DNA of 64,000 bases from NCBI GenBank assembly GCA_037893225.1, contig JAZGUH010000401.1:1364001-1428000 (forward strand). The letters run 5' to 3'. Numbering within the stretch: position 1 is the stretch's first letter; each line of letters opens with the position of its first letter. Shown here one piece after another: positions 44,790 to 56,429 of this stretch. The DNA comes from Hippasteria phrygiana (Eukaryota; Echinodermata; Asteroidea; Valvatida; Goniasteridae). The notes beneath the pieces were generated by a model. It was given only the letters and a program-made list of their open reading frames with translations, had not been told where the DNA came from and did no database searches. Position numbers and translations under genes: made by a program.

Positions 44790-45390
44790 AGGCCAAAAAA
44801 AAAATTGTTTGGTTGTCCTCGACCGCCCGCCCCTATTTTTCGGCCTCGCCAAAAAGAACAAATTTCAAAATATTTCCTTTTTCAATTTTATCCCAAAACT
44901 CGAATTGATTTCGCTGGTTGATTCGTTCCAATCTCGTTTCCATCTTTATTTTGTTATTTGTAATGCACAAACACGACCCTTCTTTTTACTCCAGAGTTTG
45001 AAAGTTCATATTCTAGTATCAGTGTGTGACTTCGCACAATAAATACTCAATGGAAATACAAGCGGGACAGAAATACACAATTGCAGCGTGGCCACTCATC
45101 AAATTTCAAATTCCGAAGATTCATCCAGTAAAATTCCCAAGAATTCCCAAGGCGATGGGAAAACACTGCGCAGAGAGCATCGGAATAAGCACTTTGCGCA
45201 TGTGCAATCCATATTTTTCCCACCAAAATTCCCAAGATCTTGGGAAAAATCCCAAGGAGTGGCCACAGTGCACTCATGTATAACGCAAAACGATAAAATG
45301 TTATGAAAATCTCTTTTTAAGAAATAAACTTATGAACAAATAGAATCTCAACATTTTTCTAATTATATTCTTTAATCACTATATATTTTA
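44790..45390 (+). repeat. Dispersed repeat, copy 1 (about 600 bp)
   Basis: From TTGTTTGGTTGTCCTCGACC to TTCTTTAATCACTA this stretch is about 90% alike to the reverse complement of 55025-55640. It includes CCCAAGATCTTGGG, a palindrome, and CGACCGCCCGCCCC. A third, short fragment with CGCCCGCC and GAGGACAACCAAAACAATTT lies at 45895-45965. No coding capacity; class unknown. Confidence 0.75.
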
Positions 45391-45459
45391 ATATTTAGTT
45401 TGAAAATTTTTTGTTGTATATTTACACAAACGATTAAATAATAAATATTCAAACAAAAA

Positions 45460-46544
45460 AAGGCATCAACTGAACGTGTATATGCACAGGGGAAGCCAAG
45501 ATGGCGTCTTTAATACACGCTTAGCATTCATTGCAAACTGGGTGTAAAAGTCTTGTTTGATTGTATGTGCAGTGTGGCTCCCATATCGAAACTTCGTGAG
45601 GTTTTTTGATCGAATGTTGAGCCAGCTCAAATACAGCTGAAACACACAAAGGTCGCGTCCACCAAAAAGTTGTCAATAGAGTGACATTGAGCCCCGGGAG
45701 ATAAGTGTCAGCACTGGCATCCTTAGGGCTACGGTATTGTTCATATGGAGTGAAGGAACCGGCGACCATCGCTGAAGAGGCAGCTGTATTACGTATATTA
45801 AACTGTTTATCGGCCTAACAACATTTGTGTGTTTGTTTTACTTTGTGTATGGTTTGAAGTTGGACTTCCGGGGAATAAAAACAAAAAAATAAATCAATCC
45901 GCCCGCCCGCCCCCCACTGGCGAAGGGGTGTGGAGGACAACCAAAACAATTTTTTTTGGCCTTATTTGGGGTCTCATATCCCCATATTTTCGCGACAGGA
46001 GCCAGTTTGTGTCGTCCCCGCTGTTTTCGTCTCTCTTCGGCTGTTTTGGAGGTGAATTCGCCCCGTGTTCCAGCTCGTCAAAGAAATTGTATTCGCTCAC
46101 ATTATTGGAGTTGTCCTTGTCTGTTGCTGAGTGCCCAAGCCGTCCAAGTCCTCGCCCAAGTCCTCGCCCATTGCAGAGCTGCCCAAGTCGTCTGAGCCCT
46201 CACCTATATAAGTCCTCGCCCGTAAGATCTTTTTGTATAAGATCTTTTCTTAATCCTACACTTGTTAAACCCTATTGATTCTCAAATATTCTCATTATTA
46301 AATCACATTGTTTCTTTGTTCTTTATATCAGTGTGATCTTGTTTCATCTGAGAAAATTCAGGCTCTTTCTTGTAATTTATATTTACGGATAGTCTGGAGA
46401 TTTTCAGACCGTAACAATACCACGCTTGGCTGCACAAGCCGGCATGGCACCCCGGCGCCCCATTAATGACACCCGTACTCAAGGGGTTAAGAAAGATGTT
46501 ATATATAAATGTAGGTGTATTGTTAATGATATTGTTAACCGATG
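45460..46544. other. Unassigned
   Basis: 45521-45769 is open on the minus strand (82 codons) without a recognised domain. 46133-46165 repeats CCCAAGTCCTCG. 46485-46497 (TACTCAAGGGGTTAA) is a piggyBac-like terminus related to 59.51 kb. Confidence 0.25.
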
Positions 46545-46936
46545 CACAGACGTCTAAATCTTAGGTCAGGCAGCTACCGCGGTTTAAAATATACCATGAC
46601 GTGTGTGTTAGTCCGAGTGACGTCAGTGGCATCATTCAAATTTACTATTTTTGCAAAATCCAGTCGGCAAAATACTACAAAAGTGTGGCATTGATTTGTT
46701 TTGTTTCTATATATAATTGAGAATTCAAATTCCAGGATCCGTAACGGGCACGGGCCTGACAGACATTTGTTTATTGCGAACATCAACGTTAACAGCCGAA
46801 TGCTACCGAAAACAAGTTCGGAAAACTTCGGCCATTTTCGGAAAATGTCAGAATTCTGACAGTTTTCGTCACGTGACATTGGGGCTTATTCATCAGAAAT
46901 AGTCAGAATATTTTGGTCTGGGAACCAGACTAGATG
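46545..46936. mobile_element. Truncated member of the AGTCTGGTTCCC MITE family
   Basis: It matches the reverse complement of 58084-58480 over nearly its whole length (shared GTCAGAATTCTGACAGTTTT, GTAACGGGC, CCTGACAGACATTTT) and ends GGGAACCAGACT at 46931. The opposite terminus is missing. Confidence 0.75.
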
Positions 46937-47394
46937 ATACTGTTTACTTTAGAGTTTTGCCGGTATGTTAATGATTAAGCTATTTTCAATCGCGCGCGAT
47001 CTGATTGGTCCTAAATTGAACGACATGTTGAATAATTCATGCACATGCGCGCGTGAAAAACATCGCGCGATGAACGCGCGTTGGTTCAAAACGGTCAACG
47101 GTAAAACATTCCAGGTAACTGATTGGACATTCGTAAATGAATAAATCAGATTCAGCTGCACAAACCAAGAAGCTATTGGCCATTGGGAAACATACGTTAT
47201 TCATGCTAGATAATTTACATATCCACCCACCCCCCCCCCCCCCCCCCCCCCACCCCCATTCGCTCCGGAATTCCAACGCAAAATATAGAAAATCATAAAA
47301 CCCGCAAGTTACAGAATTATCAAGGCTGCGCTCCCGACAGATATGGAACGCCATTGCTATCTTCGGTGGCTTCAGGTCGTTGGCTTCGTCATTT
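46937..47394. other. Unassigned spacer with C tract
   Basis: CGCGCGA-rich words at 46,990-47,080 and a C run of about 25 at 47226-47251. No gene was found. Confidence 0.25.
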
Positions 47395-48150
47395 TCATCA
47401 TTCGGTTCGGCAATTCCATCATTCAATTTGGCAATTTCATCATTTCATTCGGCAATTTCGCCATTTCGTTTTGCATTTCGACATTCCATTCGGCAATTTC
47501 ACCATTCCGTTCGCCAATTTCACCATTCCGTTTGGCAATTTCATCATTCCGTTCGGCAATTTCACCATTCCGTTTGACAATTTCACCATTCCGTTCTGCA
47601 AATTCCCCATTCAATTTGGCAATTTCATCATTCAATTCGGCAAATTCATCATTCAATTCGGCAATATCACCATTCGGTTTGGCATATCACCATTCTGTTC
47701 GGCATTATCATCTTTCAATTCGGCAACTTATCCTTGCATTTGGCAAAATCTTCATTCAATTCGGTAATATCATTATTCAATTCGTCAACGTCATCATTAC
47801 ATTCGGCAATGTAACCATTCGGTTTGGCATTTCACCATTTTGTTTAGCAATTTCATAATTCAATTCGGCAATTTCATAATTCAATTCGGCAATTTCATCA
47901 TTCAATTCGGCAATTTCACCATTCAATTTGTCAATTTCACCATTCCGTTCGGCAATTTCGCCGTTTCGTTTGGCAATTTCACCTTTCAGTTCTGCTGATT
48001 GTCGTTATTTGGTAGTAATCGATTCTCTGTGCTCGCATAGCTATTCGGTAATCGTCCTTTACTGCGAGTCCGTCCTTTCATTCGCCAATATCACCATTCC
48101 GCAATTCACTTTCATCGTTCCGCAATTCAATTTCATCATGGGGTGTGGCA
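47395..48150. repeat. 21-bp minisatellite, about 35 units
   Basis: Units are variants of GGCAATTTCACCATTCCGTTC. Because 21 is divisible by three, long frames run through: 171 codons on the plus strand (47343-47858), and on the minus strand a heptad pattern such as EIAERNGEIVKRNGEIAERN. I treat these as consequences of the repeat. Confidence 0.9.
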
Positions 48151-48184
48151 ATTCAGCGTTCTGTGTGCAGTGACCTGTGTATGT

Positions 48185-48335
48185 TAGCCTTTAAGGGACA
48201 TTGCAAATCGTGAATATTGACGTCAATATTTGCGTAAAAAACATCCACGTCCTGCTATCCGGTCGTGATTTTGTTTTGACGCGAGTTTTTTCGAGCAAGC
48301 TGCATGGGTGCTGGTTGTCAAGTCGATGTGCGCAT
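48185..48335 (+). repeat. Partial arm of the GAATATTCACG foldback family
   Basis: AAGGGACATTGCAAATCGTG, then ATTGACGTCAATATTTGCG and a GGTTGTCAAGTCGATGTG block correspond to the two ends of the left arm of 12212-16011, with the middle deleted. Confidence 0.65.
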
Positions 48336-48479
48336 GCGCAGAATGCATTTCACGCATGGTACAGCTAGCTTCGTAAATACTGTACATTCGTTTATACGCG
48401 TGTTATTATATGTGTGGTACCCTCAGTTGTCATTGTTATTTCAACTTGTGGGTGATTTGGTACCGCCGGGCAAAAGCTA

Positions 48480-49000
48480 CCCGCGATATTGAAAACTTGA
48501 ATCCATGCGACAAAAGGAGGTACTGTTTAAAACGAAATCTCTAGATTCATGCAACAGATTTTCGAGAAATGTCAAGAAATTATTAACCAATTTTGCATAA
48601 GATTTCAGAATAGGTTTCAGCAAAGCCACACCATGTTATGTTTAGCATGGTTTTATGAGTCATTTTTATAAACAAATTCAGGTCCATTCAGTCAGTCAGC
48701 AGTTTCAGTCAGTCATTCAGTCAGTCAGCAGTTTGCAGCAGTTTAATTCATTTTCATTTTTATAAAATAATTACAAGTCGTTTCCAGTGGGCTCATTTGA
48801 AAGAGTTGTGGACACTGATTACTTTGGGTTCAGAACAGTACCGGTAGCCTCTTTTTGAAAGAAAGTGTACCCCTCATGTTTTGAGAAATTCATATTTTTC
48901 CTTCATACTCCTAATTGTCACCTTCCTGTGCTATTCCAGTAACGGATTATTCCCCCCAAAAAGCGTTCTGTTTTATAGGATTCCCTACCAATTTCACCAT
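48480..49000 (+). repeat. Dispersed repeat shared with 58.59-59.19 kb
   Basis: TATTGAAAACTTGAATCCAT, TTTTCGAGAAATGTCAAGAA and GAAAGAAAGTGTACC phrases recur in the same order at 58590-58900, and a part is duplicated at 59030-59190. A Penelope tail was inserted at 48673-48753. Confidence 0.7.
48673..48753 (+). mobile_element. Tail-only Penelope insertion with 13-bp duplication
   Basis: The 81 bases CAAATTCAGGTCC...TTTAATTCATTTT carry only the CAGTCAGTCAGCAG tail and are flanked by TCATTTTTATAAA exactly at 48660-48672 and 48754-48766. Confidence 0.8.
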
Positions 49001-49196
49001 GTTTTCGTTCATTTTAACGCCTGGCTCATTCAATTTAGATTGAAATTGAATGATCACGCAGATCGTCATTCAACAATCAAAAATAATCATTCAAATTCAC
49101 TATCGGAGCATTACATCGTCTTTTAAGCTTCAGTCGTGCCTGTAAAAGATGCATTCAAATTAAATGTATCGTATTGTTCATTCAATTTCATCTGCA

Positions 49197-49534
49197 CCTA
49201 AAAACTGAAGTGTTGAATCCAACACTTACATGTGTGCGGTCAGTGACCACACTTTGAAAGTGTGGAATCCCGCATTTTAAATGTTGAATCCAGCATTTGA
49301 AATGTTAAATTCAGATATTAAACTGTTAATTCAACGTTTAAAATGTTGATTCAACAATTTCAACAAAAAGTTTGGGGAAATGTTGAATTAACACTCAAAT
49401 TGTTGAATCAGCATTTTAAACATTGAATTCACATTTAAAAATGCTGGATTTAACATTTAAAATGCTGGATTCCACACTTTCAAAGTGTGGTTACTGACCG
49501 CAGAGTGTTGGATTAAACACTTACGGCGCCTAGT
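49197..49534. mobile_element. MITE with TGTTGAATC word arrays
   Basis: GTGTTGAATCCAACACTTAC...GGTCAGTGACCACACTTTGA pairs with TCAAAGTGTGGTTACTGACC...GAGTGTTGGATTAAACACTTAC. The interior is an array of ATGTTGAATT and AATTCAACAT words. The outer borders are approximate. Confidence 0.75.
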
Positions 49535-49539
49535 AAGGT

Positions 49540-49985
49540 GCAGGTCGGGCATTCATTTTCATTAATGAGCAAACATATTTCACTTTTTTTAAGGCATCTT
49601 TTCCTGCATGTGCACATTCCTGCATGTCCGTATTCCTATAAAAGTCTGAGTTATCTCAACATAAATCATATCTGACGTTTTCAATCCGTAGATGCACACC
49701 TCTCTTTCTAGTAAGTCTTCAGACAGATAAGATGGCGAGCCTACGGGGGGAGGTGTGATCGTCTGATGGAATCTGCCCAAGAAAACAAATTACTAAAGAG
49801 AAGTGTTCCCGATGGTACAACCATTGCCAAACATGCATGCCCCGATGTCTTGCACATGAAGAGATCGATGGGTGAATCAGAACGAAAAAGAACAGTGAAC
49901 AAAGTTAAAGGATTCCTAAACATGTCAACATACACATTTTGTTTCTTTCTCAAACTTAAAAAAAAACCAAAGATAAAACAAGTAG
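49540..49985. other. Unassigned spacer
   Basis: No feature recognised; a 75-codon frame at 49766-49993 has no family match. Confidence 0.2.
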
Positions 49986-49989
49986 CTGG

Positions 49990-51110
49990 CTAACGTTTCT
50001 AACTTAAGCAAAAGTACAAGAAACAAACATGTAAGGAACACACATGCAAGAGGGGGGGGGGGGGGGGGGGGGGGTGGGTGGACAAACACAAAAGAGAGAT
50101 TATGGACCAAAGGAGAGTGGCAGTGGGTGCAGTGGCGTAGCCAGGCTTTTCCTAGACGGGGGGAAACGGGGGTATACCCAGCACGATATGGGGCAGAGGG
50201 GTACCCCCTTTTGTCCCTATACAATACACACTCCAGACTATTGTTACCTAACACATCCCCCCTAGACATCTGAAAAGAATTCCTGGGATTCCGGGAACAC
50301 AATGACTAACACAAAAGAGTTGGGGGGGGGGGGGGGTTCCCTCTGCCCCATATCGTGCATCATATGAACGGGGGGCATGGCTATTTTCAAGGAGGGAAAT
50401 TCGACTTTGTTAAATAGGTCCACGCTAGTAACGCATATCTACACACTACAGATGGCGACACTCCCCCCCCCCCCCCCCCCATCCCAATTTTCCGGGGGGG
50501 GGGGGGGAAAGAGTGGCGGGGGAGAGTTCCCACAGGGGGAGTTCCCCCCCCCCCCCCCCATGGCTACGACACTGAGTGGGTGAACATCAAGTACAGAGAG
50601 GGAAGGGACAGCAAGGAACAAAGGAGTGTGGTTAGGTTAAGGATGAAAGAGGGGAGGAAAAGAGATGAAAGGGACGAAGCTGGGGAAGGGGAACAAATAT
50701 GAGGTGGTAATTGGGCAATAGAAGGAACAGAGGGATGTGGCAAGGCTTAACGGAAAAGGGAAAGACATCCAAGTGGGCAAGAAACCCCAAGAGTGTTTGC
50801 CAAGAGGATTATCTGTAAACAAATGACAATGGAGGAAATTAAGAGTTAATCATTCCCTTCCTGGATATTGAGACCATGTGGTTGAATAGTCTGAAGACGT
50901 TTCATCCACACTTTCTCCCTGCTGAGGCAAACTTAATCCTTGCGGTGGCCAAGTGATTCTATGCCCTGTATAAGCATATCAGAAATGGAATGGTTGGGCA
51001 AGTTGAAGTGGTGACCAACAGGGGTGTCCATTTTCTTGGTATTCACAGTCGATCGATGGTCATAGAAACGCTTTTTGAGCGTGTTCTTACCCTGCAAGAA
51101 ATGAGACATA
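49990..51110 (-). pseudogene. Penelope-like element, copy B (GIY-YIG end, 3' UTR and tail)
   Basis: Read on the minus strand from about 51,085: KNTLKKRFYDHRSTVNTKKM, then VGHHFNLPNHSISDMLIQGI, ESLGHRKD, a TAA, then VWMKRLQTIQPHGLNIQEGN and the stop near 50,850. KNTLKKRFYDHR is the central helix of the GIY-YIG nuclease used by Penelope elements to nick the target. A short intron-like acceptor (TTTCTTGCAG) precedes the open part. The 3' untranslated region matches copy A and ends in a mutated tail (GTAGCTGGCTAACGTTTCTA at 49,981). A hAT MITE (50130-50574) sits in the untranslated region. Confidence 0.75.
50130..50574. mobile_element. hAT MITE, 445 bp, perfect 8-bp duplication
   Basis: CAGTGGCGTAGCCAGG at 50130 and CCATGGCTACGACACTG ending at 50574 are flanked by AGTGGGTG (50122-50129 and 50575-50582). 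It shares the core of 24414-24623 in inverted sense plus about 230 extra bases, including GATATGGGGCAGAGGGGTAC and its inverse. Four G or C runs exceed 13 bases. Confidence 0.9.
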
Positions 51111-51612
51111 TGACATAAGAGGTGTTGAAAGTAATGTTACCATTGGTTCTGTGAGTATAGTGCCAAATGAATGGCCAGAAAAGGAGCCCCTGTGTTCGTC
51201 TTTCCCTTTGAATCTGCTCTCCAATGATTGAATTAAGCGGGCTGCAAATGGTTGTTGCTGCTCTCAGTATACATGGTCACTACACGATGAGACTTTCAGT
51301 GTGATCCTATTTCTCCATGGTCGTTCTCGTAGAGCCAGCAGTCTTCTTGTCGCAGTAGGCAAAATCGCCATCAGTCTCCGCGAAGGCAACATTTCAAGCA
51401 TTTCAACTACATAGGTTTCAAATACTGAAAAGCAGTGCCTCTCTCCTTGTTGGTAGTTGCGAAATACATTTTAGAACTAAGCGAAAATCTAAACGATTAT
51501 TTGTAATAAATTACACGTAAGTACATCATCACCACATGCATTGGCCGTAATATTTTCAGTGCGATACCCATACCATGGCTCAGTTGCATTGTGGGTTCCC
51601 TGACCTGCATAT
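51111..51612. other. Unassigned
   Basis: It may be the 5' continuation of Penelope copy B, but no domain can be read. Confidence 0.25.
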
Positions 51613-51955
51613 AATTTGCATACATCGAAGGTTCGATATTCCGAACGTACAATTTCCCCATAATAGGCGGTTCGTTCGTCCGAAAATGAAATACGGTTCG
51701 TTAATCCGAACATCTGATGCAATAGTCCGAAGGTTCATTAGTCTGAAGGGCCGACAATCCGAAGGTTCATTTATCCGAAGGTTCGGTTGTCCGAATTTAG
51801 AATAAGGTTAATTAGTCCAAAGGTTCAAAAGTCCGAATAGTCCGAAGGTTCATTATTCCGAAAGCACACAAGGTTCGACACTCCGAATTGACAATAAGGT
51901 TCGATAGTCCGAATCGGCAATAAGGTTCGATAGTCCGAATTGACAATAATTTCCA
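51613..51955. repeat. Degenerate array of AAGGTTCGNNAGTCCGAA (about 20-bp units)
   Basis: About 15 units alternate GGTTCG and TCCGAA with 2 to 8 variable bases between; each unit is close to a TTCG/CGAA palindrome. No ends with inverted repeats were identified. Confidence 0.75.
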
Positions 51956-52039
51956 AAAGAGCTGTCTGTACGCTCTCTCGTCTCGGTTCAACTTCAAGTT
52001 GAAACTGCTCCAAAATATCTCATCTTATGAGCTGGCTTA

Positions 52040-54330
52040 GGGACCATGGATTAATGTCAATTTGCGTGCGCACGCGTGCGCACGCGTGCGCACGGGTCTG
52101 CACGCAATTGCACGCAAAGGCACGGGCCTCCTGTGTTCCATTGCGTGCCATTGCGTGCCAGTGCGTGCCGATGCGTGCCGATGCGTGCCGATGCGTGCCG
52201 ATGCGTGCCGATGCGTGCCGATGCGTGCCGATGCGTGCCGATGCGTGCCGATGCGTGCCGATGCGTGCCGATGCGTGCCGATGCGTGCCGATGCGTGCCG
52301 ATGCGTTCCAATGAGCACAGGCAATGCTCAACTGTATCTTTACTTGCACTGTTTATCAATCTGGGATTAACGATAACAAAGGAACACAGGCCGGCCGGCC
52401 GGCCGGCTAAGACGGACGGATTACCAGACGGAGAGGGTGTCATAAAAGGACCAGGGTTTCAAAAAGGGCTAGTGTGCCACAATAGTGGACTGATGACTTA
52501 TCTTTTGGAAGCTTTGTTCAGAAGGCCTACACCATTATTCAAGTTTACCACGCATAAAAACAGCAGTGCTTCGTCATCACTGGATATAAATCTTTAGAAA
52601 TTCAAAACACAGCCTATTAGGCCTATTGTACGAAAAATGGAACGAAAAACAGTTTAAGATTTTTCAAGGCGCAGCTATAGGAATACATTCAGAAGATTGT
52701 TTGCGTCGGGGGATAGGCCTACATGTTATCATTCATGTTATCATTCATTGGAATGTTTTCGCTGCGTGATTGATGTAAACGTCGCACCCGAACTATACTT
52801 TTTACGGGCAAGGCAATAATTATAGGGCAGCAAATTTAAGAGCCTAGACTTGATTGGAAGTTAATGTTATTCTTTTCTTCGTCAAACAATTTGCACATAA
52901 CCCATCGTCCGCGATGTATACAACGCTTTTTCAGATAATATTTTTCTGAGGAATAAATAGCATCGACGTCAGGCAGCTCAAATTTGGCGATTACGTGTCT
53001 TGTTCCAGGATTTCTTTATTGTGAGATCATTACAAATAAATCTAGCACGGCGCGCTTACGAATTACGACATGAGAGCGAAATTCAAGATGCGGCGCCCAT
53101 TGATACAACTTTTACATGATAATGACATGTGGACATATAGAGTACAAAAGTGATGACGTCAATGCAATTTTTTGAACCAGAATACTTTTGTCATTTTGTG
53201 TCAATGTGTGTTTTCATGACTGGCTGTTAAAGGAACAGTCCAAATCTCCATTTGTTTGGAGCCAGTTGTGCCAACTAACGTCAGACTTCAGGTACTCTAT
53301 ATACGTACATTTTGTACATGTTCACCTTTCCATCCATTTTGTTAAGTGAAGATTTCAACCTTCAATTCTTTTTTTTGCATTATTTTATAATTTTTTTGCT
53401 TTATTGAGAAAATACACAAAAAACTATTTTTTGATTGCAAGTTCGTTAAAAAATAAAGTTCTAACATGGCGCTTAGGAATTGCGAAATGGGGACGAAATT
53501 CAAGATGAAGGCGCCAACTGAAACAACGTTTACATGATAAAGGTATAGGCACCAACATGTACATGCATGTTTACCTTTCCACCCATTCGATTTGAAGAGT
53601 CAAGATTTCAACCTTCAATTTAAATAATCTTGCCGTATTTCATAATTTCTTTGCTTTATTGAGAAAATACACAAAAACAATTTCTTGATTGTGAGATAAT
53701 TAAAGAAACTCTAACATGGCGCTTACGAATTATGAAACTATGGAGAAATTCAAGATGGCGGAGCCAACTGAAACAACTTTTACATTATGAAGATATAAGG
53801 ACTTACACGTACATGTTCACCTTGCCATTCATTGCGTTTGAAGAGTCAAGAATTGGGTTTGAAGAGTCAAGAATTTTCATGGAGGACCTTTTCAAATTCT
53901 CGTATCTTTTGTCTAAGATTTGTGGTTTGGATGTTTTTAGGGAAACCAGTCCCAGAAACTGTATCGCAAATTCTACAGAAAACCCTTAAATTAATAGTTA
54001 TAAGAAATCGCTTAAGCCCCAACTTGCCGAAAGAAAGATTAATTCAACCAGTTGCACACTAATCCGGATTAGCGGATTATCTGGGACATTAAAGGTGCCG
54101 CCAGAGACGATCTCTATTGTACACTCAGGCTGGTTGCAAATGAGTCCGTTTGCATGCCACTGAAGGCCACTGCGTGCCACTGCGTGCCACTGCGTGCAAG
54201 TCCGTGTCGATGCGTGCCGATGCGTGCAAATGCGTGCCAAAATCTCCCTCGTTTTACCGTGCACGCAAAGGCACGCAAAGGAACGCGTGCGCACGCGTGC
54301 GCACGCAAATTGGCATTAATCCATGGTCCC
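52040..54330. mobile_element. Harbinger-like element with 10-bp repeat arms
   Basis: GGGACCATGGATTAATG at 52040 and CATTAATCCATGGTCCC ending at 54330, with TTA on both outer sides (52037-52039 and 54331-54333). Next come CGCACGCGTGCGCACGCG, then arrays of GCGTGCCGAT (about 17 units at 52140-52312; shorter and diverged at 54155-54240). The interior has no transposase; a segment containing AACATGGCGCTTACGAATT and AAATTCAAGATG is repeated three times (about 53040, 53460, 53710). The TTA duplication fits PIF/Harbinger. Confidence 0.75.
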
Positions 54331-54333
54331 TTA

Positions 54334-55024
54334 CGAATGTTTGACAAGATATTTTATTAAGGTGATCAGTGATTCACATAGGCCACAATGTCTTCGATGT
54401 AATCTGTATTTTGGACAACATGACAACTACTTTGTAGTACCATGGCTCGAGTAGGCGGCTGGCCGCCTGGGCGGTCGTTCTACAGGCAACTATAACTGAT
54501 TGATGTGAGGCTTTTATCCATTACTTGTGCACTGTGATCATGATGTTAATGTTGGTGAAGGTGACTGTAATGTATTTGAAAGTAACGCTAACCAGACCCG
54601 GGATCAGCATATTTAGACTTAAAGCCAACTTGAGAAACCATCACGGCATCGGAAAACGTTCTCTAGACTTCGAGTTGATTAAACATAAATATAAAAACAA
54701 ATATAGAGACATCATCAATTTGTTAAGAAACAAAAGACCAATCAATGATAAAAGAGGGCCCCATTTGTGGGGACAAAGCTTTGACCAATATAATATGAAA
54801 ATCAAGAGACCATATATTGTTCAAAATGAAATAACCAATCAAATGCACAACATGCATGACCAACTGTTTTGGTGAAAGCTCGTGGACCAACCATTTGGTG
54901 AAGCGCTTTTGCCCAACTTCCGGTCACAACGGCTTGCTAAAGACAGTTGGGAAGTTTCTGACCAGAAGTTGGGAAGTTGATATTTGCACCAATTTTGGGC
55001 AAGAAATTGGTCAAACTTTGCCCA
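54334..55024. other. Unassigned; TTGGGCAA-word patch at the right
   Basis: 54525-54875 is open for 116 codons on the plus strand without a recognised domain. 54880-55020 contains TTTTGCCCAACTT, GTTGGGAAGTT and TTGGGCAAG words in both senses, like one arm of a word-array MITE. Confidence 0.3.
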
Positions 55025-55640
55025 ACTTTTTGTTTACAGTGTAGTGATTAAAGAATATAATTAGAAAAATGTTGAGATTATATTTTTTCATAAGTTTATT
55101 TCTCAAAATGCGATTTTCATAACATTTTAGCCTCGTGCGTTATACATGCGCGCACTGTGGCCACTCCTTAGGATTTTTCCCAAGATCTTGGGAATTTTGG
55201 TGTGAAAAAATATGGATTGCACATGTGCAAAGTGCTTATTCCGATGCTCTTTGCACAGTGCTTCCCATCGCCTTGGGAATTCTTGGTAATTTTACTGGAT
55301 GAATCTTGGGAATTTGAAATTTGATGAGTGGCCACGCTGCATTTGTGTATTTCTGTACCGCGTGTATTTCCATCGAGATATTTATTGTGCGAAGTCACAC
55401 ACTGATAGAATATGAACTTTCAAACTCTGGAGTAAAAGGTAGGGTCGTGTTTGTGCATTACAAATACCAAAATAAAGATGGAAACAAGATTAGATTGGAA
55501 CGAATCAACCAGTGAAATGAATTCGAGTTTTGGGATAAAATTGAAAAAGATATATTTTGAAAAAATATATTTGTTGGCGCGGTCCGAAAAATAGGGGCGG
55601 GCGGTCGAGGACAACCAAACAATTCTTTTTGGGCCATATT
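55025..55640 (-). repeat. Dispersed repeat, copy 2 (inverted relative to 44790-45390)
   Basis: Near-complete inverse match, from AGTGATTAAAGAATATAATT to GGTCGAGGACAACCAAACAA. The copies lie 10 kb apart in opposite orientation. Confidence 0.75.
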
Positions 55641-55914
55641 TCGGTGTTTTTTTTATACACGTTTGCTCGTCACATTCACCCGAAGCTCTTGTATGTCCTT
55701 TCTGAACGCTATTGTTGGGTCCCTGTCATACGGTACGTACATGTATTTTGTATCTGTATCTGTGTAGCTCTCCCGGCAAATTGTCTATCTGGATACATCT
55801 AATCTAGTCTTGGTCAACACGTTCGACGCTGGAGTCCGTGCTGATGGTATCCGCGCGCGGCCGACCGGCCGTCTTGAGGCCGGCCGACCGGTCTCCCAAA
55901 TGTCAGTTTTGCCC

Positions 55915-56030
55915 AGATTTCGCAAGTTCGAATCCCGCTCCTGCCAGTTTATTTGTTCACTTTGAAAATGTATTCAATTTTACCTAGTCAGTTTCCCTTG
56001 TGGTTTGTTTTACGAATTATAAGTTAAAAA
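55915..56030 (+). mobile_element. SINE fragment with tRNA-like box B
   Basis: CAAGTTCGAATCCCGCTCCTGCCAGTTTATTTGTTCACT matches, in inverse, 56200-56240, followed by ACCTAGTCAGTTTCCCTTGT, which recurs at 56388. The head before box B is missing. Confidence 0.6.
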
Positions 56031-56149
56031 TCCTCGCCCCTAATGTCCAAAGCCTTATTAGGGCGTCCCTTTCCGACCGTCCCTTTCGTTTCCGACCGAC
56101 CTACCCTATTTTTGGCTCCCGACTGAAGGAAAAAGATAACTTTTTTAAG

Positions 56150-56290
56150 CCGCCGACGCTATCTGGAGTTTCCTACCAAGAAAAATATAGTTTTTTTCAT
56201 AGTGAACAAAGAAACTGGCAGGAGCGGGATTCGAACCTGCGGCCTCCGGGTTACCGTACCGGCGCTCTACCAACTGAGCTATCTTGCCCT
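56150..56290 (-). mobile_element. SINE with tRNA-Thr-like head
   Basis: Minus strand 56286-56214 folds as a tRNA: 7-bp acceptor with one A-C mismatch, D arm GCTC-AGTTGGTA-GAGC (box A), anticodon arm with GGT at the anticodon position but C at position 33 and a mismatch, and T arm around GGTTCGAATCC (box B). The flanking body is shared with 55915-56000. The mismatches, the missing U33 and the second copy argue for a SINE or pseudogene rather than a working tRNA-Thr gene. Confidence 0.6.
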
Positions 56291-56429
56291 ATGTTGGCTG
56301 TCTCTAAGATTGTCAGTATCTTTGTTCGGGTTGGCGCTTGTCAGAAGTCATAAACGCAGAATGCCGTATTTTACGATATTCAAATTTACCTAGTCAGTTT
56401 CCCTTGTGGATTGTTTGACGAAGATAAGA

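Noticed and set aside
52027..52597. Overlapping long frames on both strands (up to 173 codons)
   Set aside because: They are translations of the GCGTGCCGAT array in several frames at once.
56214..56286. Functional tRNA-Thr (GGT)
   Set aside because: A-C mismatches in the acceptor and T stems, C at position 33, and a second copy of the flanking body point to a SINE.
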